Part shown: one piece after another, positions 1 to 8,637 of the stretch
How the letters are laid out: the number at the start of each line of letters is the position of its first letter
Position numbering within the stretch: position 1 is the first letter of the stretch
Position numbers and translations under genes: made by a program
Notes under the pieces: generated by a model
Databases searched by the model: none
Told to the model about the DNA's origin: nothing
Seen by the model: the letters and a program-made list of their open reading frames with translations, nothing else
Assembly (NCBI GenBank): GCA_964438975.1
Contig: CAYTMU010000005.1
Span: forward strand, 59,033 to 123,032
Length of the DNA stretch: 64,000 bases
Reading direction: 5' to 3'
Source: Chryseosolibacter sp964438975
GTDB taxonomy: Bacteria > Bacteroidota > Bacteroidia > Cytophagales > Cyclobacteriaceae

Positions 1-1
1 C

Positions 2-1123
2 ATCAGAGGACGGGCAAACTTCACTGCGAACTTACTTGATCTGAACGAATTCATGTCAGGAGAAGAAGAGGCTGTTGCAGATGACAGCACATCCTACTCA
101 GTCATTCCCGTTCCCCGCAATATTGACTTCGTATTGACTTCGAACGTCAAGACGGTGAAGCTGATGGACCTTACGTTGAACAATGCCACCGGGGACATCG
201 TCGTCAAAGACGGCATAGCCAGCCTGACCGGACTTCGTTTCAACATGCTCGGTGGTGCGTTTGCAGTCACCGGAAGTTACAATACGAAAGACATCAATCA
301 TCCCGCGTACGACTTCAGCCTGAAGATCGATAACATGTCAATCCAGGATGCGGCAAGCTCATTCTCGGTGGTCAATACGTTTGCACCTATTGCCGGTCTC
401 GTTCAAGGTAAATTCTCAACCGATTTCAAGATCGGCGGCGAGTTGCTTCCGAACATGATGCCCAACATGGCGACAATAGATGGTGAGGGGTTAGTGAAGA
501 TCGCTCAGGCGACGCTGCGCGACTCGAAGCTGATCTCCGGCATCACGTCACTGACCAAACTCGATGACACAGATAACGTCTCACTAAAGGACGTGCTGAT
601 GTCGACGAAGATCCAGGATGGTCGGCTCAGTGTGAAGCCGTTCGACATCAGTATGGGAAATTACAAGACAACAGTTACCGGCAGCACGCTGCTCGACGGC
701 ACCATTGACTACAATCTGAAAATGGATGTCCCTGCCGGCAAACTGGGAACCCAGTTCAATGCGCTGGTTGCCAAGTACAGTGGTCAGCGGGCCGACCCGA
801 ACGGGACCATTCCAGTAACCATTGCACTCGGCGGTAGATTCACCGATCCGAAGCCGACACTGATCATGGACGAGCAGGCGGCGCAAGTAAAAGATGCCGT
901 CACCGAAGCAGCGAAACAAGAGGGAGCGAAGGCGATCGAAAAGGCCGTGAAAGGCACAGAGGCAGAAAAGATCGTAAAGGATATTCTCGGTTCGCGGACC
1001 GACACAGCCGCTTCGACATCAGACACCACCGGAAAGCCCGCAACTGCACAGGAGGCCATCAAACAAAAAGTCGAAGAAGAGGCGAAACAGAAAATTCAGA
1101 ATCTTCTCCGGCGAAAGAACTAA
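2..1123 (+). CDS. AsmA-like envelope protein, C-terminal part (5' end outside window)
   Basis: The reading frame is open from the first bases of the window, so this is the 3' part of a larger gene (at least 373 residues); the ATG at 53 is internal. The visible part resembles the C-terminal AsmA region: alternating beta-strand-like segments and a 'GGELLPNMMPNMATIDGEG' type loop, followed by a Lys/Glu/Ala-rich helical tail ending in RRKN. AsmA-family proteins are inner-membrane-anchored, bridge-like periplasmic proteins linked to lipid and outer-membrane homeostasis; that role is family knowledge, not visible here. It converges on rng across an 84-base gap with no clear terminator. Confidence 0.75.
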   Translation: MRGRANFTANLLDLNEFMSGEEEAVADDSTSYSVIPVPRNIDFVLTSNVKTVKLMDLTLNNATGDIVVKDGIASLTGLRFNMLGGAFAVTGSYNTKDINHPAYDFSLKIDNMSIQDAASSFSVVNTFAPIAGLVQGKFSTDFKIGGELLPNMMPNMATIDGEGLVKIAQATLRDSKLISGITSLTKLDDTDNVSLKDVLMSTKIQDGRLSVKPFDISMGNYKTTVTGSTLLDGTIDYNLKMDVPAGKLGTQFNALVAKYSGQRADPNGTIPVTIALGGRFTDPKPTLIMDEQAAQVKDAVTEAAKQEGAKAIEKAVKGTEAEKIVKDILGSRTDTAASTSDTTGKPATAQEAIKQKVEEEAKQKIQNLLRRKN

Positions 1124-1207
1124 GAAAGGACAACCGGCAATCCGTCACCCGGCCAACATGCAGAGAACTGCGTTGAGCCAGGTGGCCGCTACTGCCAACA
1201 CTGCGGA

Positions 1208-2764
1208 TCAGTTGGTGAGTTGAATCTCCTCGCCTTCCTTATTCAGGAACTTGTATTCTGTCACTGCCAGAGAGGTATCTACGACGATGCTCACCCATCG
1301 CTTGAATTTGAAATACCATTTTACGCGCTTCGAGAAAATACCTTTCGTGAAAAATGCGTGCAGGTATGGGTGAAGCGCCAGCACGAGATCCTTTTCGTTC
1401 TGTTTCTGGAAGAGGTGTTCAATATTTTTTTCGATAAGGTCGGAAGTTAGGATTGAGGCCGTGATCTTGCCGGTGCCATTACACGTGGGGCACGTCTCTT
1501 TCGTGATGATATTCATTTGAGGCCGCACCCGCTCACGCGTGATCTGCATCAGTCCGAATTTCGACAGCGGGAGCACGGTCGACTTAGCCTTGTCTTCCAT
1601 CATCGCCTCTTTCATCACCTTCTGAATGAGCTTCTTGTTCTCGAGGCTCTTCATATCGATAAAATCTATAACGATGATGCCCCCCATATCGCGAAGTCTC
1701 AGTTGCCGTGCGATTTCGCGAGCGGCCTCCACGTTCACAGACAAGGCCGTGGTTTCCTGGCTCTCCTCGCGATTTGATTTATTGCCGCTATTGACATCGA
1801 TGACGTGAAGCGCCTCGGTATGTTCAATGATCAGATATCCCCCGGTTCGAAGACTAACCGTCGTGCCGAAGGCAGACTTGATCTGCTTCTCAATGCCGTA
1901 ATGTTCAAATATCTTCGCTTTACCATTGTAAAGCTTGACGATCTTTTCCTTGTCGGGAGCAATGGTTCGGGTGTACGCTTTTACTTCTTCGTACATCTTC
2001 TTGTCATCGACGTGGACATTGTCGAACGACTCATTGAGGAGGTCGCGAATAAGAGATGAGGTTTTGTCGAGCTCGCCGATGATCTTGTCGCGTGGCTGCG
2101 CCGTGACCAGGCGAACCATACCATCTTCCCAGGTTTTGACCAGATTCCGGAGGTCGCGATCAAGTTCGGCGACTTCTTTGTTTTCCGCGACTGTGCGGAT
2201 AATGACCCCGAATTTCTCGGGTTTGATGGATTGGATCAGACGGAGCAGGCGTTTTCTCTCATCGCTGCTTGTGATCTTCTTGCTAACGCTGACGGCGGCT
2301 GAAAAGGGTACCAGTACCAAATATCGGCCGGCAAGGGATAACTCGCAGGATAATCGCGGCCCTTTCGTCGAGATCGGCTCTTTAACAATCTGGACCGGGA
2401 TCAACTGATTCTTCGTAAGCTGCTGGATGATCTTTCCATGCTTATCGATATCCGGTTCCGAATTGAATTTGTCGAGTCTTCCACCATTCATTTTTCTTGA
2501 CCGCACAAGCTTCGTGAACTTCTGAAGCGAACTGAACTGAGGGCCGAGATCCAGGTAGTGTAGAAAGGCATCTTTATCATAACCAACATCGATAAAGGCT
2601 GCATTCAGTCCGGGAACGACTTTCTTGACTGTTCCCAGAAAGATATCACCGACGGTGAACTTACTACCCTCTGATTCCTGGTGGAATTCAACGAGCGTTT
2701 TATCTTTTAGAAGGGCTATACGACATCCGTCTTGAGTTGCACTAACAATTAGTTCGTTACTCAA
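1208..2764 (-). CDS. rng: Ribonuclease G/E family endoribonuclease
   Basis: 518-residue single-strand-specific endoribonuclease of the RNase G/E family, acting in rRNA 5' maturation and mRNA decay. Residues about 35-130 form the S1 RNA-binding domain. The catalytic domain follows, with the metal-binding acidic residues in VIDVNSG (Asp323) and IDFIDM (Asp367/370), and the zinc-link CPTC at 425-428 that holds the dimer together. The length is that of RNase G, without the long RNase E scaffold tail. The start is TTG; no in-frame ATG fits, and the MSNELIV N-terminus is what I remember for Bacteroidota members. It lies last in a leftward cluster after HU, the TPR gene and the 29-residue basic protein. 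Confidence 0.95.
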   Translation of the reverse strand: MSNELIVSATQDGCRIALLKDKTLVEFHQESEGSKFTVGDIFLGTVKKVVPGLNAAFIDVGYDKDAFLHYLDLGPQFSSLQKFTKLVRSRKMNGGRLDKFNSEPDIDKHGKIIQQLTKNQLIPVQIVKEPISTKGPRLSCELSLAGRYLVLVPFSAAVSVSKKITSSDERKRLLRLIQSIKPEKFGVIIRTVAENKEVAELDRDLRNLVKTWEDGMVRLVTAQPRDKIIGELDKTSSLIRDLLNESFDNVHVDDKKMYEEVKAYTRTIAPDKEKIVKLYNGKAKIFEHYGIEKQIKSAFGTTVSLRTGGYLIIEHTEALHVIDVNSGNKSNREESQETTALSVNVEAAREIARQLRLRDMGGIIVIDFIDMKSLENKKLIQKVMKEAMMEDKAKSTVLPLSKFGLMQITRERVRPQMNIITKETCPTCNGTGKITASILTSDLIEKNIEHLFQKQNEKDLVLALHPYLHAFFTKGIFSKRVKWYFKFKRWVSIVVDTSLAVTEYKFLNKEGEEIQLTN

Positions 2765-2840
2765 AACATAAATGGGTTAATGTTGTATATGGGTGAGCCG
2801 GAATGCGACTGCAGGCGTGCGTATCGCATTCCATAGATCA

Positions 2841-2930
2841 CTATTTCTTCTTGTGTCTGTTCTTTCTGAGACGCTTCTTACGCTTGTGCGTCGCCATTTT
2901 GTGTTTCTTTCTTTTCTTTCCGCTAGGCAT
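2841..2930 (-). CDS. 29-residue highly basic protein, candidate ribosomal protein
   Basis: A 30-codon ORF (ATG at 2930, TAG at 2841) encodes MPSGKKRKK...RKNRHKKK, with about 19 Lys/Arg and 4 His in 29 residues. Near-identical tiny basic proteins recur next to the rng/HU genes in Bacteroidota as I remember them. The composition resembles tiny ribosomal proteins such as Thx or bL36. A novel small protein, bL38, has been described in the Flavobacterium johnsoniae ribosome; whether this is the same protein is my guess. It sits in the 212-base gap between the TPR gene and rng, same strand. A GC-rich inverted repeat (CCCGC/GCGGG) lies just upstream at about 2958-2971. It is too short for most ORF cut-offs. 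Confidence 0.75.
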   Translation of the reverse strand: MPSGKKRKKHKMATHKRKKRLRKNRHKKK

Positions 2931-2976
2931 AGAATATTTTTTATTTTGTTCCCCGCTCCCCGCGGGATGGTTTACT

Positions 2977-3789
2977 TTATTTCAATTCTTGCAGATAGGA
3001 GTCAACAGTTGCCTGAACAGCCGGATCTCTATCCATTTCCTTCACTTTCTCAAATTGAGTTCTGGCCCTCTCCTTCTCGCCGTTGTTCATCAGCGCAAGT
3101 CCCAAAAGCAAATGACCCTGTACGTGTTCGGGATTCACTTCCAGCAATTCCTCGAGTCGTTCGACTGCGCGGTCGTATTGACGCGATTGAATTGACAGCA
3201 TGCCCATGTTGAACAGCGCCAACTCATTTTTCGGGTCCGTTGCCAGGACCTCCCGCAGCATCATGATCCCCTGCATCGGGTTTGACGACGTCAGATACGT
3301 CATTGCCATCTTCGTCCTGACCTCAAGATTCCCCGGATCCGCGTCCATCACTTTGCCATAGAACTCCTGCGCCTTGCTTGCAAACGAACGCTGCTTTCCC
3401 TGATCCAGGGCCAGGGCATAAGCCTGGTAGTAGTCATCCGCCGCCTTCTGCCAGCTTTCAATGTTGTTAAAGAACTCCGATGCTTTGGCCGCGTACCATG
3501 CCGCGCTATCAAACTGATTCGCAATCCGGTAGAGGCTTGCCAAAGAGTCGGCAAAGATAGCATTTTTTTCATTTCCCGCGCTCCCACCGTACTCCTTCTT
3601 TAAGGTCGTAATAGCATCACGGACCTCCGCCGGGGCCTGTACGTGATCCGGCAAGTTCGCGGCTATGCTGTCCTGCACCGATGCTCCGGTAAGCCGCCCC
3701 TCGTTCTCAATAACGACCTTAGGTAGCTGGAAAAGAAGCCATACGGCAATGGCGCAAATAGCGATAATTAATAGACGCGTCTTTATCAT
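2977..3789 (-). CDS. Membrane-anchored TPR protein
   Basis: 270 residues. An N-terminal hydrophobic segment (about 4-24) looks like a signal anchor, followed by a linker and at least four tetratricopeptide-like helical pairs (about 90-265), the clearest being around 'PKNELALFNMGML' and 'PEHVQGHLLLGLALMNNGE'. TPR domains mediate protein-protein contacts; the partner is unknown. The ATG start sits 62 bases from the HU stop on the same strand, so it is probably co-transcribed with HU. No enzymatic motif is visible. Confidence 0.85.
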   Translation of the reverse strand: MIKTRLLIIAICAIAVWLLFQLPKVVIENEGRLTGASVQDSIAANLPDHVQAPAEVRDAITTLKKEYGGSAGNEKNAIFADSLASLYRIANQFDSAAWYAAKASEFFNNIESWQKAADDYYQAYALALDQGKQRSFASKAQEFYGKVMDADPGNLEVRTKMAMTYLTSSNPMQGIMMLREVLATDPKNELALFNMGMLSIQSRQYDRAVERLEELLEVNPEHVQGHLLLGLALMNNGEKERARTQFEKVKEMDRDPAVQATVDSYLQELK

Positions 3790-3851
3790 ATCAGGAGAGT
3801 TCCTCCGTCTTCAGCATGACTTGCCAAGGCAAGATCTCTAAAAAGGGAAAG

Positions 3852-4157
3852 CTATTTTTCCGCGGTTTGTTTTACCTTCTCGCTGTTCTTAATCTTGTTG
3901 ATGAAGATCTTCGCGGGTTTGAAACTTGGGATGAAATGCTCATCGATTACAAGTGCAGTATTACGCGAGATATTTCTTGCTATTTTCCGCTTGCGTTTCT
4001 TGTTGATAAAACTTCCAAAGCCCCGTATATAAATGTTATTACCGTTTGCCATGGAATTCTTGACCACACTAAAAAATGCTTCCACCGATGCGGTAACGTC
4101 TGCCTTGTCCACTCCGGTCTTTTCTGCGATTTCGTTGATTACATCTGCTTTAGTCAC
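3852..4157 (-). CDS. HU/IHF-family DNA-binding protein
   Basis: 101 residues, the typical length. The N-terminal helices (MTKADVINEIAEKTGVDKADV) lead into the conserved strand with 'IYIRGFGSF' and the flexible arm with a basic stretch (KKRKRKIARN) and 'FIPSFKPAK', which contacts the minor groove. This is a nucleoid-associated, DNA-bending protein. The start codon is GTG (4155-4157), fixed by family alignment. A TAAATTTG box lies about 36 bases upstream (4193-4200). It is divergent from mutY across a gap of about 96 bases. HU versus IHF subunit cannot be decided from sequence alone. Confidence 0.93.
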   Translation of the reverse strand: MTKADVINEIAEKTGVDKADVTASVEAFFSVVKNSMANGNNIYIRGFGSFINKKRKRKIARNISRNTALVIDEHFIPSFKPAKIFINKIKNSEKVKQTAEK

Positions 4158-4192
4158 TGTGCGTATTTTTTAGTCCAGATTTAACGGGAGGC

Positions 4193-4200
4193 CAAATTTA
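4193..4200 (-). promoter_or_regulatory. Candidate -7 promoter box for the HU gene
   Basis: On the minus strand this reads TAAATTTG, an exact match to the Bacteroidota -7 consensus TAnnTTTG, about 36 bases before the GTG start of the HU gene. A TTTT stretch about 19 bases further upstream could serve as a weak -33 element. Confidence 0.5.
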
Positions 4201-4253
4201 GTTTGCCTTGCCAGAATTAAAAATGAATATTGAAAAAATTGATTATCAAGGGG

Positions 4254-5345
4254 ATGGACACACGTTATTTCTCAGAAAAAGTCGCCAAATGGTATCTGAC
4301 TAATCAACGGCCGCTACCGTGGCGCGAGACAACGGACCCCTATAAGATCTGGCTCTCGGAAGTCATCCTCCAACAAACACGCGTCGCCCAGGGCCTCCCG
4401 TACTACCACCGGTTCATCAAAGCGTTCCCAACTGTACACAGCCTGGCCCGCGCGTCGGAAGAGCAAGTACTCCGCCTTTGGCAAGGACTGGGCTACTATA
4501 CCCGTGCCCGGAACCTGCACAAATGCGCCCGGGTCGTCGTCGAACAACACGGCGGCAAGTTTCCCACTACCCGACTGAAACTGCTGGAACTTCCCGGCAT
4601 CGGGCCTTATACTGCTGCTGCAATCGCATCCATTGCGTTCGGTGAAGCAGCAGCCGTGGTCGACGGCAACGTCTTCCGGGTCCTGGCCAGGATATTCGGT
4701 ATTGATACTCCTGTCAATACACCGGAAGGAAAGAAAAGATTCACGGAACTCGCCGACACGCTGATCTCCGACCGGCATCCCGCACGTCACAATCAGGCGG
4801 TCATGGAATTCGGCGCCACCTTTTGCACTCCCTACAACCCGTCCTGTACCGAGTGTCCTTTCAACCAATCATGTCGGGCTTACGCTCAAGACCTCGTGAA
4901 CACATTGCCCGTCAAGACCCGACCGGCAAAGGTTCGAAGTCGCTACTTCTACTACGTAGTCGTCGAGAAGAACAACAGCGTCATGATGCGAAGGAGAGAC
5001 GAAAGAGACATCTGGCACGGCCTCTATGACTTCCTTCTCATCGAGAAGAACCGACCTGTCAGTCCGGAAAAACTGATCCAGGAACCTGATCACGCGGGGT
5101 GGTTCGAACACGCACGGCAGGTGACTGTATCCCCGAAGTTCGTTCATATTCTAAGCCACCAGAAAATATACTGTCGTTTTCTGCGGGTCAATGCGACAGC
5201 TCGCTTCAGGATTCCATCAAAAGCCTTTGCATTCTATTCGACGCAGCAAATCGATCAATTGCCAAAGCCTGTGTTAATAACACGTTTTCTGTCGGAATCG
5301 CGAGACCTTAGTTCGCAGAAAATTGGTACTTTTGATCCCGTTTGA
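4254..5345 (+). CDS. mutY: A/G-specific adenine glycosylase MutY
   Basis: Removes adenine mispaired with 8-oxoguanine. From the ATG at 4254 it has 363 residues; an upstream in-frame TTG at 4230 would add eight, but MDTRYFSEK fits the family start. Visible are the catalytic Glu36 in LSEVILQQTRV, the helix-hairpin-helix LPGIGPYTA, the catalytic Asp137 in VVDGNVFRV and the [4Fe-4S] ligands Cys191, 198, 201 and 207 (C-x6-C-x2-C-x5-C). The C-terminal third is the NUDIX-like 8-oxoG recognition domain. It is followed by ssb 29 bases later on the same strand, the usual Bacteroidota order. Confidence 0.95.
   Translation: MDTRYFSEKVAKWYLTNQRPLPWRETTDPYKIWLSEVILQQTRVAQGLPYYHRFIKAFPTVHSLARASEEQVLRLWQGLGYYTRARNLHKCARVVVEQHGGKFPTTRLKLLELPGIGPYTAAAIASIAFGEAAAVVDGNVFRVLARIFGIDTPVNTPEGKKRFTELADTLISDRHPARHNQAVMEFGATFCTPYNPSCTECPFNQSCRAYAQDLVNTLPVKTRPAKVRSRYFYYVVVEKNNSVMMRRRDERDIWHGLYDFLLIEKNRPVSPEKLIQEPDHAGWFEHARQVTVSPKFVHILSHQKIYCRFLRVNATARFRIPSKAFAFYSTQQIDQLPKPVLITRFLSESRDLSSQKIGTFDPV
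5327..5334 (+). promoter_or_regulatory. Candidate -7 promoter box for ssb
   Basis: TACTTTTG matches TAnnTTTG exactly and lies inside the last codons of mutY, 41 bases before the ssb ATG. No convincing -33 TTTG is seen at the expected spacing, so this may be a weak internal promoter. Confidence 0.35.
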
Positions 5346-5374
5346 TAATTTAGACACTTAACCCGTAGTAGATT

Positions 5375-5821
5375 ATGTCTGGAGTGAATAAAGTGATTTT
5401 GGTGGGCCGCTTGGGTAAAGATCCTGAAGTGCGCAACCTCGACAGCGGCGTTGCCGTGGCGAATTTTACTATGGCTACCTCGGAAACGTATAAGGACCGT
5501 AACACCGGAGAGCGTAAGGAATCAACCGAATGGCACAATGTCGTTCTGTGGAGAGGCCTCGCCGAAATCGCACAAAAATATTTGCACAAAGGTGATCTCG
5601 TATACATCGAGGGGAAACTCCGCACACGTTCGTGGGAAAAAGAAGGTGTAACCCGATACACAACCGAGATCGTGGCCGATAACATGACAATGCTTGGATC
5701 GCGTAGCGGCTCAGGTTCGTCATCATCGTCATCTTCGGATTACAGTAACCGGTCTTCGGACAGACCGGCACCAGAACCCTCCTTTGGAGGTCAGAGCGAC
5801 GCGGACGACCTGCCGTTCTGA
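5375..5821 (+). CDS. ssb: Single-stranded DNA-binding protein
   Basis: 148 residues: an OB-fold (about 1-108) with the family signature MSGVNKVILVGRLGKDPEVR, 'STEWHNVVLWRGLAE' and 'GDLVYIEGKLRTRSW', then a Ser/Gly-rich linker and the acidic tip DADDLPF that docks partner repair and replication proteins. It protects ssDNA during replication, recombination and repair. It lies between mutY and gldE on one strand, as in many Bacteroidota. Confidence 0.96.
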   Translation: MSGVNKVILVGRLGKDPEVRNLDSGVAVANFTMATSETYKDRNTGERKESTEWHNVVLWRGLAEIAQKYLHKGDLVYIEGKLRTRSWEKEGVTRYTTEIVADNMTMLGSRSGSGSSSSSSSDYSNRSSDRPAPEPSFGGQSDADDLPF

Positions 5822-5849
5822 TCAATGAAGTTCAACTAAAACTTCTCTT

Positions 5850-7148
5850 TTGGACGAGCCTCCGAGTAATACAATCCTCTTAATCTCCCTGGAACCCGGT
5901 GTTCTGTACATTATCCTTGCTGCTGTCCTGGTCTTGCTCACATCGATTGCTTCGGCGGCGGAGGCTGCTTTCTTCTCGCTGACTGCCGACGACCTCGAAA
6001 GACTAAGGGGCAGTAGTATGAAGAAGGAGCTGCGAATCGCTGACCTTCAGACAAATCCGCGCCTGCTGCTGACTGCACTCACGGCTTCGAAGTACAGTCT
6101 GATCCTGGGATCCTCCGTGATCTTCATCTTCTTCCTGTTCGGAAAGGAGTATCCCTTCACGTCGGACATCGTCATCGGCGCGGTCATCCTGACAATTGCG
6201 TTCGCGTTCTTTGGTGTGATCATACCCAAGATATACGGCCGGGCTAACAATATATCAGTTGCCCGCTGGTCGGCGAATCTGTGCATGGGGCTCATCAAAC
6301 TTTACAAGCCGCTGTTAAATCCACTTTTCAGATTATCTCTGCGGGTAGAAAGCAAACTCGAAAAGATCCTGGAAGAACGTTCTGCTCAGGAGCTCAATAA
6401 GGCACTTCAGATGGCAAGTGCGAGTAAGGACACCTCCGACCGGGAACGGGAGATCCTTCAGGGCATCGTCAATTTCGGCACCCTTACCGTACGGCAGGTC
6501 ATGCGTATTCGCAATGAGATCATCAATGCAGACGCGTCAATGAGCTTTGCATCGCTGCTTGAACTTGTCAGCAAAGCCGGCTTTTCGCGCATTCCAGTCG
6601 GCCGCAACAATCTTGACCGGGTTGAGGGCGTCCTGTACATCAAGGATCTGCTGCCATTCCTGGATGAAGGCTCAGCATTTGCCTGGCAGAAGCTGATCAG
6701 GCCCGCATATTTTGTGCTGGAGTCGCGAAAGATCGACCACCTTCTAAAAGACTTTCAGGAAAAGCGTGTGCATCTGGCGCTGGTCGTGGATGACCACGGC
6801 ACGCTGTCGGGGCTGATCACGCTTGAGGATATTATCGAAGAGATCATCGGTGATATCAACGACGAATTCGATGAGATCGGTTCGCACTATCAGAAAATCG
6901 ACAACCGGACGTTTATCTTTGACGGGAAGACTTCAATCAACGATTTTTGTAAAGTGTTCCCCGTTGAAAATCCAGTTCTCGAACGGGCGAAAAACGCAAA
7001 CAAGTCGTTGGGCGGAATGCTCCGACAACTGCAGGGTTCCATTCCGCGGACTGGCGAGCCAATTGTGATAAAACCTTTTACCTTTATCATTGACCAGCTC
7101 GACAACAGGCGTGTCAAAAAAGTAAGAGTAGTACTGCATGAACAATAA
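5850..7148 (+). CDS. gldE: Gliding motility-associated protein GldE (CorC/HlyC-like)
   Basis: 432 residues. The N-terminal DUF21/CNNM-type membrane domain has hydrophobic segments at about 17-40, 82-97 and 105-130. A pair of CBS domains (about 215-335; 'VRQVMRIRNEI', 'GLITLEDIIEEIIGDI') and a C-terminal CorC_HlyC domain (about 345-430) follow. GldE belongs to the gliding/T9SS-linked genes; in Flavobacterium it acts with the lipoprotein GldD. The start is TTG (LDEPPSN...), with no in-frame ATG before the first membrane segment. Its stop overlaps the gldD start by 11 bases, implying translational coupling. Confidence 0.9.
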   Translation: MDEPPSNTILLISLEPGVLYIILAAVLVLLTSIASAAEAAFFSLTADDLERLRGSSMKKELRIADLQTNPRLLLTALTASKYSLILGSSVIFIFFLFGKEYPFTSDIVIGAVILTIAFAFFGVIIPKIYGRANNISVARWSANLCMGLIKLYKPLLNPLFRLSLRVESKLEKILEERSAQELNKALQMASASKDTSDREREILQGIVNFGTLTVRQVMRIRNEIINADASMSFASLLELVSKAGFSRIPVGRNNLDRVEGVLYIKDLLPFLDEGSAFAWQKLIRPAYFVLESRKIDHLLKDFQEKRVHLALVVDDHGTLSGLITLEDIIEEIIGDINDEFDEIGSHYQKIDNRTFIFDGKTSINDFCKVFPVENPVLERAKNANKSLGGMLRQLQGSIPRTGEPIVIKPFTFIIDQLDNRRVKKVRVVLHEQ

Positions 7149-7752
7149 TCACGGGAAAATGGGGAAGCGGTGGGAAACGCCCGGAGTAATTCTGATCGTG
7201 CTGATAATTGCAGGCGCATGTACGCGCGACTACTTACCGAAACCGCTCGGTTACAATCGGCTCGACCTTCCGCGCCAGGAGTATCGGTCCCTTCCTGATA
7301 CACTACCTTACCGTTTTGAATACTCCACACACGCTCGGCTTCTCCCCGACACCTCCTATGTCCGGGGACGTTACTGGATAGAACTCTACTATCCGGCCAT
7401 CAAGTCCAATATTCACATTACTTACCAACCACTGCGTGGAAACTCCAGGTTGCTTCGGGAATTCATCGATGATTCCTACACGCTCACCGCAAAACACCAG
7501 GTCAAAGCATACGCCATAAACGAGATCATCACCGTCACACCCTCCGGTAAGACTGCCGTCGTCGCCGAGCTTGAAGGTGAAGTTCCCAGCCAGTTCCAGT
7601 TCACCGTTACAGATTCGGCGACCAATTTCCTTCGCGGGGCATTGTATTTCAACACGAAGGTTCAGAACGATTCTCTTGCGCCTGCCATTGAATATATGAA
7701 GCGCGACATGATGCACATCATAAACACATTGGAGTGGAACACGCCCGGCTGA
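7138..7752 (+). CDS. gldD: Gliding motility lipoprotein GldD
   Basis: 204 residues. After a charged N-terminus, a hydrophobic stretch ends in a lipobox (IIAGAC, Cys at about residue 28), so this is a lipoprotein. The following 'YLPKPLGYNRLDLPRQEY' segment is the family hallmark. GldD is needed for gliding and T9SS function in Flavobacterium, where it has been linked to stabilising GldJ (family knowledge). The ATG lies inside the end of gldE, and the next gene starts inside the end of gldD: three genes in one overlapping unit. Confidence 0.93.
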   Translation: MNNNHGKMGKRWETPGVILIVLIIAGACTRDYLPKPLGYNRLDLPRQEYRSLPDTLPYRFEYSTHARLLPDTSYVRGRYWIELYYPAIKSNIHITYQPLRGNSRLLREFIDDSYTLTAKHQVKAYAINEIITVTPSGKTAVVAELEGEVPSQFQFTVTDSATNFLRGALYFNTKVQNDSLAPAIEYMKRDMMHIINTLEWNTPG

Positions 7753-8630
7753 TTCCTGCGTTGCTGATCCTGGTTCTGGCCGCGTGCGATAACAGATCAG
7801 ACACGTCAGTTTCTGCATCTCAAACAGCCGAATTCCATGACTACTGGCACGCGGGCAAAGCCGAGATCAGTTCCTACCATCTACAGCAGTCGCGCTACGG
7901 CGAACCGCGGGTGGGGAAGGCTGTTATGATCTTTGTCACCGAAGACCTCGCCAGAAGACGGCAGGTCAAGCTTGACAATCCAGATCACGGTGACAAAGTC
8001 AACGTTCTCAAGCTCAATTTCACCAGGAAATTCACGACGGGTATATACCCCTATTCAGTGATGCTGTCAGTCTTTACTCCGACAGATCTCAACCGCCACC
8101 CGGCCACAGTTAAAACAACTATGTCGGTACAGGAGTGGTGCGGCCAGGTTTACACACAAATGAATCTGCGATCAAACAGATATGTGGTCAGATCCCACTC
8201 TTACTTCGAACAAGAGGGGGATGAACGATTCTCCATCCGCACGGCTTTGCTGGAGGACGAATTATGGAATCGTATTCGCCTGGATCACGAGAGCCTTCCG
8301 GTAGGGAAAGTCAGTGTGATCCCCGGGTTGGTCTACACCCGCCTGCGTCATGTCGACATGGAGGCACGTCCCGCCGTCGCCGACAAGACCGCCACCGACT
8401 CCACCTTTGTGTATACCCTTCAGTTTCCTCAGGACGAAAGGTCTCTCTCCATCCGCTACGAGAAGATATTTCCTTACACAATTCTTCATTGGAAGGAAAC
8501 ATGGCTGGAGAACGGTCAACTAATGGAAACAACTGCGACTCTCGATAAAATGTTGCACACCGACTACTGGAACAAGAACAGGAATGAGTTCCTGTACCTC
8601 CGCGACTCGTTGAATCTCCCTTATCCCTGA
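7734..8630 (+). CDS. Lipoprotein of unknown function coupled to gldD
   Basis: 298 residues from a GTG at 7734, 19 bases inside gldD. The short signal peptide ends in the lipobox LAAC (Cys about 18). The body carries 'DYWHAGKAEISSYHLQQSRYGE' and 'KLNFTRKFTTGIYPYSVM', which I remember from a family widespread in Bacteroidota. Some of its members carry the label 'septum formation inhibitor Maf' in databases, although no Maf nucleotide-pyrophosphatase motif is visible. It is probably an envelope beta-rich protein. Tight coupling to gldE-gldD suggests an envelope role near gliding/secretion, which is inference only. Confidence 0.8.
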   Translation: MEHARLIPALLILVLAACDNRSDTSVSASQTAEFHDYWHAGKAEISSYHLQQSRYGEPRVGKAVMIFVTEDLARRRQVKLDNPDHGDKVNVLKLNFTRKFTTGIYPYSVMLSVFTPTDLNRHPATVKTTMSVQEWCGQVYTQMNLRSNRYVVRSHSYFEQEGDERFSIRTALLEDELWNRIRLDHESLPVGKVSVIPGLVYTRLRHVDMEARPAVADKTATDSTFVYTLQFPQDERSLSIRYEKIFPYTILHWKETWLENGQLMETTATLDKMLHTDYWNKNRNEFLYLRDSLNLPYP

Positions 8631-8637
8631 TATTTTT

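Noticed and set aside
2958..2971. CCCGC/GCGGG hairpin as a terminator of the TPR gene
   Set aside because: No T-run follows on the minus strand; the downstream bases are A-rich.
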